This document shows, in pieces, positions 1 to 14,170 of a stretch of 64,000 bases of DNA. Position 1 is the first letter of the stretch. Each line of letters opens with the position of its first letter. Both the position numbers and the translations under genes were made by a program. The stretch is from assembly GCA_022385755.1 (NCBI GenBank), contig MU278362.1, positions 574,251 through 638,250 of the forward strand, given 5' to 3'. Source of the DNA: Trametopsis cervina. Lineage: Eukaryota; Basidiomycota; Agaricomycetes; Polyporales; Irpicaceae. The notes below the pieces were generated by a model. The model saw nothing but the letters and a program-made list of their open reading frames with translations. It did no database searches and was not told where the DNA came from.

Positions 1-1131
1 ACAACCATATTTCCATACGCCCACGCCTCCCGTGTCCGCTACGCAGAGCCAGGAAGGTCCTTACGGATCATTCGGCCAGCTTTCAGGCCAAATCGGGCAT
101 CAAAACCAAGCATCCCATCTTGGGGCATTCAGCGGTCAAGACTATCAGTACAGCAGTGACAGTCAAAGGGTGAGTATATAGTTCCGAGCCCACCGCCGTT
201 CGTAATTAATATAATATCCCAGAACTTCTATGATTCATATGCCGGCCCGAATGGCTTCGGTAACCGGAATGTCATTGGCCACGACGATATAAAGGGCCTT
301 CCAGGTGCTCCCCAGCCATCGCACGGAGCCCCGGGTCTCCCACCTAGTGCGGCGCAACCATCCCAACAGCTTCCCCAAACCTCGCAGAGTAACAGCCAAT
401 CACAGCCCACAGGCCAAGGTCCTCAGCAGTACCCTCCTCCTCTTCCCTATTACTACACGCCGTACCCTCAAAACCAATACTACGGCTCGCCTTACAGCTC
501 TGCCGGCTATTCCGTGCCGCAACCCTTTGTCAAGTATCCCGCCGTATTCCAAGGACCTCCCGGCCCTCAAACCGCACCTTCGCCTGCAACGAAACAGGCT
601 CCCGCCTCCGCGGTTTCTCAGTCACCTTATGGACAGGGCCTCTATGGACAACAGCATTCCTCCAGTCCCTATGGCGACATAGATTATCAGCACGGGCATG
701 GGCAGGGCGTGGGCAGCTTACCTTCCAACGATTACGGCAAGCAGCTCTATGGTGGTAGCGGGCAGGGTATGCAAGGGTTCATGGGTCTTGGCCAAACGAC
801 GGGTCCAACCTCTGGCCCTCCTCTTGGGCAACGTAGTGGAGGATCTCCCGAATCGGCCTACAAGCCGTATGGTGGCAATGTGAAAGACGTCGGTGCCGGG
901 GGTGTCGGGCAATCCGCTCAAGGACCACAAGGTCGTGGTGGTGTTCAGCAACCCCAGGCAAGCTTCTACAACACACAGAGGTTCTCTGGAGGTGCGGGCG
1001 CGGTCCCTCAAGGGCAAGGTCAGCAGCCTCAGGGACAGGGACCTCAAGGCCACTTGGGCTACCCGCAAGCTGGTTCCGACACTAGCTTCTATTCGTATCA
1101 GCCCAGGCAACAGCAAGGCTATTGGCAGTAA
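1..1131 (+). CDS. Gln/Gly/Pro-rich protein, 3' end (Def1-like RNA polymerase II degradation factor)
   Basis: This is the C-terminal part of a gene that starts before the window. Exon 1-169 joins exon 223-1131 across a 53-nt GT-AG intron (170-222), giving the junction SDSQR/NFYDSYAGPN. The rest is low complexity, rich in Gln, Gly, Pro, Ser and Tyr, with repeated YGQ and PQGQ motifs, and ends in QQQGYWQ. This composition resembles the C-terminal tail of fungal Def1, which promotes ubiquitin-dependent removal of stalled RNA polymerase II. The diagnostic N-terminal CUE domain would lie outside the window, so the name is tentative. Other prion-like RNA-binding or transcription proteins have similar tails. 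The frame is open and ends at TAA 1129-1131. Confidence 0.5.
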
Positions 1132-1860
1132 TCGAGTGCTCTGATTTCCTGTGACACTATGTTCCGTATCTCCTCTTTGTCATACGTCTCCTCTCTTACT
1201 CTCTTGACCTCTCGCAGCTCTGTTCTCGTTTTCTTATCTTCTCTGTTTTGCCTCCACCACTCTGTCTAGTATCATCCATCATCTCCGTCCACTTCATCTT
1301 AGCATTGTAAGTATATGATGTCGGGTATTGTACTTGCCGATATGCAACACACATGAAGCCAAGTGAAATCGTTGCACCCGTTTTGAAAGTCTCAGGGGGC
1401 CGCCGCAGCCATTCACATGATGATCCGCCAAAAACGCATGTTACAGCAGCATTGCAGCTAGGGTAAGCTATAGTCACGACATGAGCAACTCTCGCACCAC
1501 GGACGGATGATAAGTTGAAACTAGTGACCAACTCCCTCATAGGCCGTTGAGTTATAGTTTATGGGCGCCTGAGTCAATCTCGTGCTCAGACCTGCTCTGC
1601 TTCGACTGACTCCATTGTATCGACTAACATTTACCGTAAATCTTCAGCGAAGTAGGAGCATACACTGAAGCAATTTGCCTAATGAAATACATATATTGTC
1701 TGCCATACCAGTTCCATGTGTCTCAATATCCGTGCCGACAACCATAAAGATACTCATACAATGACAGAATAAGCCAGCTGTCCGTAAATAGTAAAATCTA
1801 CCAAAAATCATACTACAAAGAAATATTGAAGAGAAACATACAGCATATTGTCGTGCGGTG
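1132..1860. other. Intergenic, convergent 3' ends
   Basis: This 729-bp gap lies between the stop of the upstream plus-strand gene and the stop of minus-strand membrane protein A. The first 150 bp are pyrimidine-rich, as expected of a 3' UTR. I see no gene in it. Confidence 0.6.
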
Positions 1861-2683
1861 TTATGTAACGGAATGAGGAACAAAGTAGAAAAGAGGTAAT
1901 ACCGCGAAAGCCGCTATGCATGTAGCTGTGATCTGGACAGAACGTGCCTCCTGCAGCCAAACATACAATAATATTTGTATGATAATGGAAAACGACATGC
2001 AAGCCACCGTCGTTGCCCCTAGAGCAGGCTATGTCAGGTATTAAACTTGGGGTTCAAATATCAGAAAACATACAGTGATACCTCCACCAACGCAGGGATC
2101 GTCTTGCGCCAAACATTTCTAACAACTGGGCGTCGTTGGCTATGATAGTGCCGGCTGTTATAGAGTCCATTGTTTGCGATCTTGCCGCGCGCACGGGGAT
2201 TTCACCAAACACATCGACGAGAACGAGGGAGCTGACTGCCCCACTGATCGCGAAGAGGAAAGCGCTGTAAGTGAAAATCAAGAGAGCGTGTATGGCCGCC
2301 AATGAAGTAGCCCGCGGAAAGTTCTGAGGATCCTTTACAAAAAGCAGTAGCTGGGCTTCCACTACTGCAAATAGTGCGCACTATATTGACTCAGCATGGA
2401 TTTTTGTCGGAAATATGGCGAACCTACTATTGCTCCTGCTTTAGTAGCTGTCCTCGACCAGCTTTCCTTGACAGATCTGATTGCGGTAGGGAGCTCATCT
2501 AGGTGTGCTAATCGTTGAATACACGTAGAAAAAGAGGTATCTGACACCTACAGCGCACGTCCATTCCTGACATCTTGGAAGGCATTGTAGAAAGTACGGC
2601 TTTGCTGAGACTGGTGTATGTGCTGTCGACCACGGAATTGCTTCAGTACTTATAGTGACCAGAGTCGCGGAGCCATGAGGCAC
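1861..2683 (-). CDS. Small multi-pass membrane protein, copy A
   Basis: Four exons on the minus strand (2683-2548, 2498-2428, 2380-2074, 2018-1861) sum to 672 nt, giving a 223-residue protein. The start at 2683 is the least certain point. After an amphipathic stretch (DELPTAIRSVKESW) come hydrophobic segments (ICALFAVVEAQLLLFVK, HALLIFTYSAFLFAISGAV, SSLVLVDVFGEIPVRAARS) and two C-terminal segments (CMSFSIIIQILLYVWLQ and a last one ending VPHSVT). The protein is clearly paralogous to copy B at 30728-31539: exon 2 is 71 nt in both, and the splice into the last exon makes an HW pair in both. This resembles membrane-protein families expanded in Agaricomycetes whose function is unknown. No catalytic motif is visible. 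Confidence 0.6.
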
Positions 2684-5600
2684 GGTGCGTAACGTATTCT
2701 TTATTATTTCCAGATGAATTTACGCGAGAGAACATGCGACCGAGGCGGTTCAGAATCTGAGGCATGCTTTGACCCGACGGATGAAGTTCATGGATGAATG
2801 AACCATTGCTAGTATTCGATTACGCCGAGTTGGAAAAGCAGCACATAAACTGGGCGGGGGGAATACAAGCTAGCAACTACAGCACGTTTGATGTCTGTAC
2901 AGCTTTCGTTACTAGATTTCCAAGCTGAGTGATCATGCGTGTTATGAATGAGTGTGTGAAGGCACATACACGAGGTTGTCCGCTACGCTTGCGGAAATGA
3001 GTGTTGTAAGACATGCGTCAAGGATGGCCGAGAGCCTGAGTGCATGGTTGTAGCGTAAACTCTATTGGGCGCGACGGCAATAACCAAACAAGTGGAAGTT
3101 CCGGGGTTCCCCGGTAAGCCTAGAATTGTAAATGATTAAATTTTAGTTTGCCTCGGTATATCCTTTACGAACGTCAATAAGGAAACACGGTAGGCTTCGC
3201 AAGTCGCCCCTCTAAATGGCACAATTTTGCTGCTGCCATCTAGTCAGTATGGTCAGTATCCCCTGCGCTGATTCTACCGGCGCGATCTCACCATTTCTAC
3301 GGTATATGTAGGCAGTCCATCCGGTTCGGTGTTTTCAAGGTTATCTTATCTTAAGCCTCTCGGTGGTGGCTGAGAGCTCTAATGACGCCCAGGATCCGAC
3401 TTAATCGATGGAACTTTTAAAGGCGGTTCTATTGATTGTTGACTTGATTTCAGTAGCGGAGGCACCACGTGTTATATATAATACACTGGTTACGGAATTA
3501 ATGCGATCGAACCTGGAAGTGAGAACGTTCAGATTGGAGAAGTTTTGTAATGACTTTCACGCGACTGTGAATATGCGTACCAGCTTCCCGGAAGCGTTCC
3601 CAGTCTTACGGGTCCCGAAGCTGGCTTTTGTTTGCGCACACTCGGAGTAAGAGCCGCCGTCAAACGACTCGATAGCAAACTTACCTGGGAGAGCAGCGAG
3701 TGGCTCGGAATAGGAAATGATGAAAGGCAAGAGATTTATGTGCCTTTCCGTGGAGTATTCGTTGTACCAGTCGCTTCGGAGTTCGCCCGCGCGAATCGCG
3801 GACAAAGGCTATTTCCTCCGCCATGAATGGAAGATCGAGATGATAGCGGATTGTCAACTAAGCGTATGTTATAAGCATACATTCTCTTCAGGTGATCGAA
3901 TGTAATAACAAGTCGATTTCTACTCACCTCTCAAGACGCATTTAAGATTGCGCTTACGTCCAAATTCTCGGTTCCTCTTATCGCGCGTTGAATGTGACAG
4001 TTATCAGCCGCTATCGCTGACCACAAATATTCGCGTCGTACGGCATGACACATTATTGGGAGATAAGCCAAACGGTGTAATAATTTTGTTTTCGAATCTG
4101 CTCAGATGCGTAACAATGCGGGTCCTTCGGCCAGCTTGCATGCTCGTCGCGATCTTAGGCAGCTCCGGAGTAAGCGACCCCCGGCGAGATCTGGACCGAG
4201 AGGGTCAGAGGAAATTATATCCCGTGTGCATGTTTGAAGCCTCTCACCTGGAAGCCACATCATAGCCTTCAAAATGATGAAGTTCGTAGTGTTACCGTGA
4301 CCGGGAGTTGTGGCACATTGGACCGGCTGCAAATGCACATCCAGCCATTAGAGTTAATACCGAAATCGCGTGCATAACGTACCCTTTCATTTTCCCCGGG
4401 TTGCGTTCGACATTCTGCGTCGGCCTGGAGGGCCCTTTGCTTGAGGCTATGGGCCAGATGCTATTCAGCCGTACTGCCTTTACTGTGTCGACAATGCGCC
4501 GCTATGGTATGTACGAAATAAGTGGAAACCCGTCCACTTGGTTTCCCACGTGGAATGGGCACAGGTCAATTTGAGAGACCCATACTGAATCCGGCCATTG
4601 TGCTTTCTCTTGAAGAATCGTCCGCATCTTTCGGGCGTGTACTTAGACCTGTACCTAGAAATTCTATGAAGCCATGTAGGCAGAAAAAACTTATGCTATG
4701 ACACAGATGTTCATAAAGTACTCACTTACCAACAGCCATCCGCGATTACCGTCGTTAACGTTTTACTAACCTTCCAAACGTCTAGGAAAAATTTCCGACA
4801 CAGATGAATAGCGCTAACTATTCGTCCTCTATGTCCCTATGTTCTGTCAACACGGATAATGTCAGGCATGAAATGGCCTAGCGGTGGGATCTTGACAGCC
4901 AGCATTAATCTCATGAGGGTGGCATTTTGCCAGCCTGCAGGATGCCTCGAAAATAGCCACAGCCTCCAGTCTTATACTATGCATCGGCCATGTGCTATTC
5001 CCCTAGAGCAACCATTCCGTAGCTTCCAGCTGTGACGGGTGCTGTTCGAACATGTAAGACCCTTACACGAAAGATGGCAATGGCGAGACGTGCTTCTCAC
5101 CGTATTTTCTTAATCACACAGGCGCAGCTGCGTTTGTGAAACTCGACTTGTGATGCAGGATCAGTGTCATTTTCAGCTGCTGCGCCACGATGGCCTGTGA
5201 ACGGACTCCGACGTAAGGGTTCGGGTATCACCGGGATTACCCGGCTATTGTTTGGCTCTGTGGTACACACCTGCCACATCTCCAGGATGGTGAAGTGTCA
5301 CTTCAGCAATAATTCTTTTGTATGTATTTCATCCTCGATGTCCAGGGTAAGAGGAATTTCTAACGCGCACAAATGTATATGCTATAGGTAAAGCACATAA
5401 GGGCGGAAGGTGTATCACACCATAATGCCTCACTGTAATCGTGGCAACTCGTGGGGATCTTCTGTGCGAAGGGCACATTTTATCAAGCAATCATTCTTGA
5501 AGCTGCGGTCCTTGTCTGCGCCCATGCAGCTTGTGGTAATATCTAAGGTAAGGTTAAACCTCGCCTGCTCCGTGAGCGAAGTGGGTCGTAGAGGGGTATG

Positions 5601-7087
5601 AACGTACCAGACACCGGCTCGCCTTGAACTCTACCGCCTTTTCTGTCGCCAGTTTGTAAGTATTGCGTCTTCTGGTATCGGCGAGCCCGGTCCTATAACA
5701 CTGCTATCGAGCCTATCGGTGTTCTAGTGATTCCCGCCAATACAGACGATGACATTGCACCGCCATGGAGAACGTCCTGGAAATCCCACGGCTTCATCTC
5801 CGTCTCTGCACCTCATCCGGCTTAGTGGAATGCAGCGCGTCCTATGCGCAAGCAGGGGGCCACGGAATCTGTACCTCATGCATGGCGAGAGGAATCACAG
5901 CGTTACATTGTGCAGTCTGCCTGGAACCGACTTTACTCCATACGCGCTGAAGCTACAAGACGAAAACGGACATACCCGATCTTGGTTTATATGAGCACAG
6001 TCCCCATGGAGTTGCAACGCGTCGCACGTGAGTCGCACGTACTGCTGCCTTTATAGAACGTAATTGATAAGCATCAGCAAGCAAGTGCCTAAATACTCAG
6101 CGGGATCACTTCTCTGAGGCTAGTACATCGATTTGCCAAACCGGTGTACCAATAAAGCTGCCCAAGCGGCGCAGAGGCATCTCCAGAACATAGGCGAGTG
6201 GAACGAGGAGCGACCAGTGCAAGCGTTATAGCACCTCATGCCCTCCACATTGCAGAAGCACGGATGTTCTGCAGAGTCAACCCCCTGTGATAGACGGCGA
6301 AGACCACAACATTAGCGGTTAGCTCGTGGTGATTTAGAGAGTCACCGGGGATCCACCCTATACGGTTCAGGTATACCGCACAGCCGTTCGTCCTCTACCA
6401 AACGCGCTCCCCATGCGTTCACTTTCTCCCTGAGGAGTCAAGGCACCCCCGAATAACCCTTTGTCTCCTACCAACCACCACCCCCGGACTTGCCCTTTGC
6501 TTGCTGAGGGATAGCCAACATGCCCCAACCTCGAACACCACACGAAGGCAAGCGTTTCGCCCACGGTTTGTAACAACTACCACATAAGCTGAAGGCCGAA
6601 ACCTATGGATCTCCAGGCCTTGAAAGCGTTCAAGGAACTACGTCTGGCTCAGTCTTTTCTTCCTGGAAGCGTATCCTATTGTACTTCAGGTGGCCAAGAA
6701 TAGCAGTAGGCGACACTTACGGCTTTAAAGAGTGGGTCGTGCGTGTCGGCTGCGTCCAGTCAAGCTCACCCTTGGGCCCAAGGATCGCTCGTTCCACAGA
6801 TCGTTAGTACATTCTTGTCTTACTCTGCCTAGATGGCTTCTGAGACTCACGCAATGTTGCAGGTCAGTATACCTCTTTTGCGTTCAATAGTCAGTGGTGC
6901 GGGTCCTGCGGCTGAAAACTATCGGAGCATTCGCCGCCCAGCGTGCACCTGGAGACCACTCGAGTGTACTCTTCAAACGATGAGTCTGAAGCTCGAAATT
7001 GACTGACGAAATATATTTGCAGGTTATATTTGTTCACGTCGTACTGAGGGTACTGAGATATGTCGAAAAAACAACCCCAGGTCAGAA
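2684..7087. other. 4.4-kb gene-poor stretch
   Basis: No open reading frame longer than about 105 codons occurs on either strand, and none shows a recognisable domain or splice pattern. I could not find terminal repeats, a transposase or reverse transcriptase motif, or a simple repeat. Base composition is near 50% GC, with no long AT-rich tract suggestive of heavy RIP. It may be intergenic DNA or a very old, decayed mobile element. Confidence 0.5.
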
Positions 7088-8500
7088 CTACATATACACC
7101 ACCAACGTCCCCTCCTGCACGTTCCACTCCGCCTGCGCGCCCTCTACATCAAAGTCCCTCTGCCTCTTCAACATCAACGCCGAGTCTTCCGTCGACGTCC
7201 CGCCAAACGTCGCCATGAGCTGCGCATCGGACACGGAGAGGTCGACGTCGAGTGCATAGCGCGGCGAGCCGGGCACGTGCAGGATCATGCGTCGCGGTTC
7301 GATGTCCAGCGTGGCGTCCTCGACTTGCGCACGCGTCTAGCCGAGCGCGTTAGCGAGAGCGATAAGATGTTCGTAAGAGTGGCTGCTTACGACGTTTGGC
7401 GCGTGCACAGTAATCTTGATGCGCTCGCCCTCCTTTGTCCACTCGAAGCGCGGCCTGTACTCTTCGTCAAGATCTGTCAGCAGCGTCGTGGTGATTTGCT
7501 CCGTCGTCTTTTGCACTATACCCGGAGTAGGTTTGAGGATGCTTTTTGGTTTTGACGCGTCGGCTGCGGTGGCTGCGACATTGCTTTTTGCGGGTATGGG
7601 CACGGACGGGCTGAGCTCTTGTATCAAGGAAGCCTTCTGTTTTGCCGATTCCTGACGCAGGGGGTGCGCCGCGGGGTAGAGGCGGAGAGGAACGAGCGCG
7701 GTTCGTGGGTGTAGCTTCCCTTTTGACGCGATGTTCGGTGTACCTAGTTGTCGCGAGAGTACGAGGCCATATTGTGCTTCTATACGCTGCAGCCCCAGTT
7801 CTATGACAAGGAATGTGAGATTAGTGTTCGAGGTATATTCTAAAGGTATAATGACGTACCGACGAGGAAGGCACGGAATTCAGGCTCGCGAAGGGTGCGC
7901 GACTTTAGTGACGAGTTGTATAAGCAGTCAAAGACGGCCGATGGCTTTCCAGCTAAAAATTACGGGATGACTGTTAGAGAGTTGCATTAGTGGGTAGCGC
8001 AGCAGATCAGAATGGTGCTATGGAGTGCTTGCGGCGCAAGATTACGAAGCCGTCTCTTCAGCAGAGAGACATTGCGAGCACCATGATCACACCTTCGAGA
8101 CACAGATATCAAACTCACCCTTGTCCACGTCTCGCCTTGGCTCTGACACGATAACCGGCACGAACCAGGCTCCCTCTCGACCCTCGCCAATCACACCCTC
8201 GCCATCATGCTGCTCGCCAGCCATCGCCTTGCGGATGACTTCATTACTCGCGTCCGGTGGCGGCGGGACGTTAGCGTCCCAGGCCACGTTCACGAACACC
8301 TTTTGCCCTCGTGCGATCGTCAACGTGTTGTCTGCGATAATCTCATTGCCTTTTCCTGGGGCTGCTGACGCATTCGTCACTGCACATATCGCTGGTTGCA
8401 GCGCTGAGGACTTGATGCAGAACCCTGCGGTCGGGGAGAGTGTCACTCGCAGCGTGGTAGTGCTCAGAGCGTCCATAGATGAGGCGGTGTGCCCGGGCAC
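7088..8500 (-). CDS. pih1: PIH1-domain protein (Nop17/PIH1D1), R2TP complex subunit
   Basis: Four exons (8500-8119, 7952-7860, 7800-7391, 7336-7088) sum to 1134 nt, or 377 residues. The N-terminal PIH1 domain has FCIKSSALQPA, KVFVNVAWDANVPPPPDAS and the hallmark VPVIVSEPRRDVDKAGKP, then FRAFLVELGLQRIEAQYGLV. The C-terminal quarter (RPRFEWTKEGERIKITVHA to EGTLVVYM) is a CS-like beta domain. In yeast and animals PIH1 links Tah1/Hsp90 to the Rvb1/Rvb2 ATPases and helps assemble box C/D snoRNPs, RNA polymerase and PIKK kinases. The start at 8500 was chosen as the first ATG; a second ATG eight codons later is equally possible. All junctions are GT-AG. Confidence 0.9.
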
Positions 8501-9337
8501 TGTCGGATCGTTGATAGGATGTTAGGTCGCTTGTCGTGGGTGTTTTCTTTCTTGCGAGCTTAGGCTATACCGCCGGCAGTCGGACGTGAGGTAGTTGGCA
8601 GCGAATAAATGGGAGGACAAGCTGCGCCAACGTAACCTGATTAACTTATAGATTATGGGCGCCAACCACACGACGGCATCAAAAAAAGTTGCAGCAGTGT
8701 TACAGCGCTGTCCAGTTATTACTGAGTTAGCACTGAGTTACTCGAGCATGAGCACAAGGATAGAGATGGATACCTATTCAGCGGGGTGCCCTAATGAGAG
8801 GTTGTGATGAGCTTGCACTGGCAGTAGATCAGGTGGACGTGCCCTCAGTCCGAGTTTTTGTCGCGCTTTGCATGCGGCTCACCCGTGCTGGCGACATCTC
8901 CGACGAATCAACTTGCTCGCGCTTGACTCCTGACGGCCATCTTCATATCCATCTCTTGTTATTTCCTCTGCGAGCAAACGTGCATCAAGCCACGCCTCTG
9001 GTCGGAGTAAATCATCGCCATTTCCCCAATCCACGAGTCTGGCAGCGCTGCACACAAAATCTCGGCCATAGTAAAGCGTGAGTGTTGTATATATACTGTC
9101 CATGTGAAGTCTGACTCGTGTTCTGACTCTATTACCTACCCTCTTCTCCCTCCCACCGCCTATCCTTGTCTATTCTACGACCCTACCTCGTATTCTGCCA
9201 ACGATGCCTGGACACTTCGCCACACATATCTTCCGGAAACCTTGTACGTCTTATTCTCCCCGGCAACCAAGGTTCCCTGAGATCATCGAAACCTCTAACA
9301 TCTGACCGGTGTCCTGATAGCCCCTACAAACGTCAAG
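8501..9337. promoter_or_regulatory. Divergent intergenic region of PIH1 and DAHP synthase
   Basis: The start codons are 837 bp apart. Toward the DAHP synthase side there is a TATA-like run (about 9088-9095) and several TGACTC motifs. A possible 5' UTR intron (GTACGT near 9243 to a TAG acceptor near 9320) lies just before the start codon. Short open frames here (for example 8879-9103 minus) show no domain. Confidence 0.5.
9112..9129 (+). promoter_or_regulatory. Two TGACTC motifs, Gcn4/CPC1-type sites
   Basis: TGACTC occurs at 9112-9117 and 9124-9129, 12 bp apart, with a third copy at 8934-8939. The core of the Gcn4/Cpc1 site is TGACTC(A), and fungal DAHP synthase genes are classic targets of general amino-acid control. 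Position, 209-226 bp upstream of the start codon, fits. That the sites work here is inference. Confidence 0.45.
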
Positions 9338-11743
<2,406 letters not shown>

Positions 11744-12524
11744 ACTTCCGTGTCCGTACGCGTTCGCTGAAAAAAGAAGCAGGTGTAAGGTATGGGCGTA
11801 TGCAGGGGAAAGGCGAGGCGGGTGCGTGCAGGTTAAGTTGGCCGGTAGGCACGCTGCGTTGTATGTATGTAGGTGTGTATGTAGGTGGTGCTTTATTATA
11901 GACCGTGTATGTGCAAGCGTGCAAGCGAGATCGGCGTGTGTGCGTTAAGGACGCTGAGGCCGACGAGTGTGGCTGGTAAGCGGGTGGATGAAGATGAACG
12001 GTGGGTGTCGGTGTGAGGTGCCTTTGGTGTCCAGACGCACGCAAACGATATGGATGTGCGTACGCGAACTGGGTGAACGGTGGGAATTTACGTCGACGTC
12101 GTGTCAAAGACGATAATGTCAACCCTCATACAAGCACCGAACCGATGAGCGCATTAGGCCAAGCTCATGCGCCTCCATCTCCATCTCCATAATTCCACAC
12201 AGAGATATTTTTATCAAAAAGCGATGCAGCGCAAACACGACGCGATGTCAATCTGTCATACTACCCGAGCTGGCACCGTGCGTGTACGTTGCTTATCGTG
12301 TCTTATTCAACCCGCACATCGCCGTCCATGACCTCGCTAAATATTGATTCATTCGGGCATCTGGCCATTCTGCCAGAACTTCATTATCATTATTGTAATT
12401 CAATGCGTTCGAGACGTCTATCAGGAATCAGGCAGAACGGTGTGCCTTACAATACAACACTGCACTGCACTGCACGATAGAAGATAGAAAATAGGCTAGA
12501 TCCTGCACAGCTCGAACCCAGCCA

Positions 12525-14170
12525 GGTGCGCGCATCAGGGGTTAGCGCAGCGTGCTCGTGTGCTTCATGCTCGTGTGCAGCCTGTCTGTCCGCACGGTCT
12601 GGATGGGACGGGTGGGATGGACGGGTGGATGGAGGGAGACGGCCGCCGACGGTCAGATTGATAACGAGTGCGTATCGGGCTCCGGGCGTGAGCGTGCGCG
12701 TGATTTTTTATTTCAGCGGTGTTCCGTGCTGTGCTGTGCTGTGCTGTACCTGGCGCGCAGAAACAGAAGCATAGCGGATGAGAGTACCGGAGAGAGTGGT
12801 TGGCCGTCCGGGAGACACGGAGGAGACGACGCCCGACTCGACGCTCGACGGTATACGGTGTGTGCTCAAGCCGGATAAGACGTCATAACGGGCGGGTGTT
12901 AGACGGGCTCCGACGGTCAATTCGGGTTCTCGACGGTCAATTCGGGGTCTCGACGGCGGCTGGTGTAGGTGCGCGGTGGAAGCTGGACGGGGAAGCTGGA
13001 CGGGGAAGCCCAGGGAGCGATGTCGCGTCGGGACCGCTGTACTCCATACCCATGGGCGGTGGGAACCTCACGTCGCGTCGGGACCGGCTGCACAGCTCGC
13101 TCTAGAAGATGGGCGGTGGGAATCTCAAGTCACAGCGGGACCGATTGTCTCATTCCGCGCTGCCTCATTCTAAGAGGTAAATGGCCGGTGGGAATCCGAG
13201 TTCGTCGGCGTGCCTTGCGTACTGTGTGGGAGGACCAGGGAGCCGGTGTGCGGATCAGGATTTAGCGTGCTCGTGTGAAGGAGGGACGGTTTCGCTGTGT
13301 CAGTGTGTTGGTGGGAAGATGTGAAGATAGGGGGTTTCGAGCGCGAGATATGGGATTGTTGGACGCACTTTGTAAATACCGGATGGGCGGTCGTCTTGGC
13401 TCTGCGCGCGCACGATGGCACGGCGGTTGAAGATATTGCACTTGATACGCACGGTGTAAGATATGAGCGGCCGTCCCGATAGACAGTCGGCACGGGGACA
13501 TGGCGGGAGGGGATGTGGTGTGGCTTATGGTGATGTATGGTTTAGAGCTTGAGCTCCCAGCGATAGGAGTACAGTAGGAGCGTTATAGCACCATAGAGTG
13601 GCCTCGGTTGCGCTAGGGAAGTGCAGGGAGCGTTGTCGCGTCGGGACCGGTTGCACTGCTCACTCTAGGAGGTGGGAATTGCAAGACGTTCCGAGCTCTT
13701 CGGCGTGCCTTGCTTGAAATACGCTCGTATGTAGGATCGTGTGGGAGGACCAGGGAGCCGGTGTGCGGATCAGGATTTAGCGTGCTCGTGTGAAGGATGT
13801 ACTGTGTCGCTGTGTTGTTGGGAAGATAGGGGGTGTGTATCGCGAGATATGGGATTGTTGCGCACTTTGTAAGTACCGGACGGGCGGTCGGCACGACATA
13901 CGGGCGGCGCGGCTGCGATAACATGAAGGCGTTGCGACGGTCCCCGACGGCCAATTTGGAGCTTGCGCTGTCAACAGGAGGAGTAGGAGCGTTGTGGCAC
14001 AGTGGCGTGGCCTCGGTTGCACTAGCTATTACGGTGGTGAGGGTCGGGAGGTATCGCGCCCGCGCGCGACTCGTTCCGGGCCCGTCGGGAGACTGCGACG
14101 GCGTGCCTTGCTTGAAATAGGCTCGTATGTACGAACTGGCCGTGTGCGCATCAGGATTTAGCGTGCTTAA
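12525..14170. repeat. Imperfect tandem duplication, about 500-bp unit
   Basis: The segment at about 13198-13391 recurs at about 13697-13892. Shared anchors are TGTGGGAGGACCAGGGAGCC, ATCAGGATTTAGCGTGCTCG, GCGAGATATGGGATTGTTG and ACTTTGTAARTACCGGAYGG, with small indels between them. A partial third copy (CGGCGTGCCTTGCTTGAAAT, CATCAGGATTTAGCGTGCT) lies at about 14097-14168 and a weaker relic at 12530-12560. A linked motif, TCGCGTCGGGACCGG, occurs near 13071 and 13634. The unit codes for nothing I recognise. Confidence 0.75.
12912..13012 (+). repeat. Short tandem repeats (21-bp and 14-bp units)
   Basis: CGACGGTCAATTCGGGTTCT is followed at once by a near-identical copy with one base changed (about 12912-12953). 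A second small array, GGAAGCTGGACGGG, is repeated at about 12978-13009. They sit within the larger duplicated block. Confidence 0.6.

Noticed and set aside
8879..9103. 74-codon minus-strand frame before DAHP synthase
   Set aside because: Looks mildly protein-like but has no domain, no continuation and lies in a promoter; also considered as a small pheromone-like precursor, but no CaaX end.
12490..12530. Possible tRNA T-arm (CTCGAACCCAGCC on the plus strand)
   Set aside because: No matching acceptor stem, D-arm or anticodon arm could be drawn around it.
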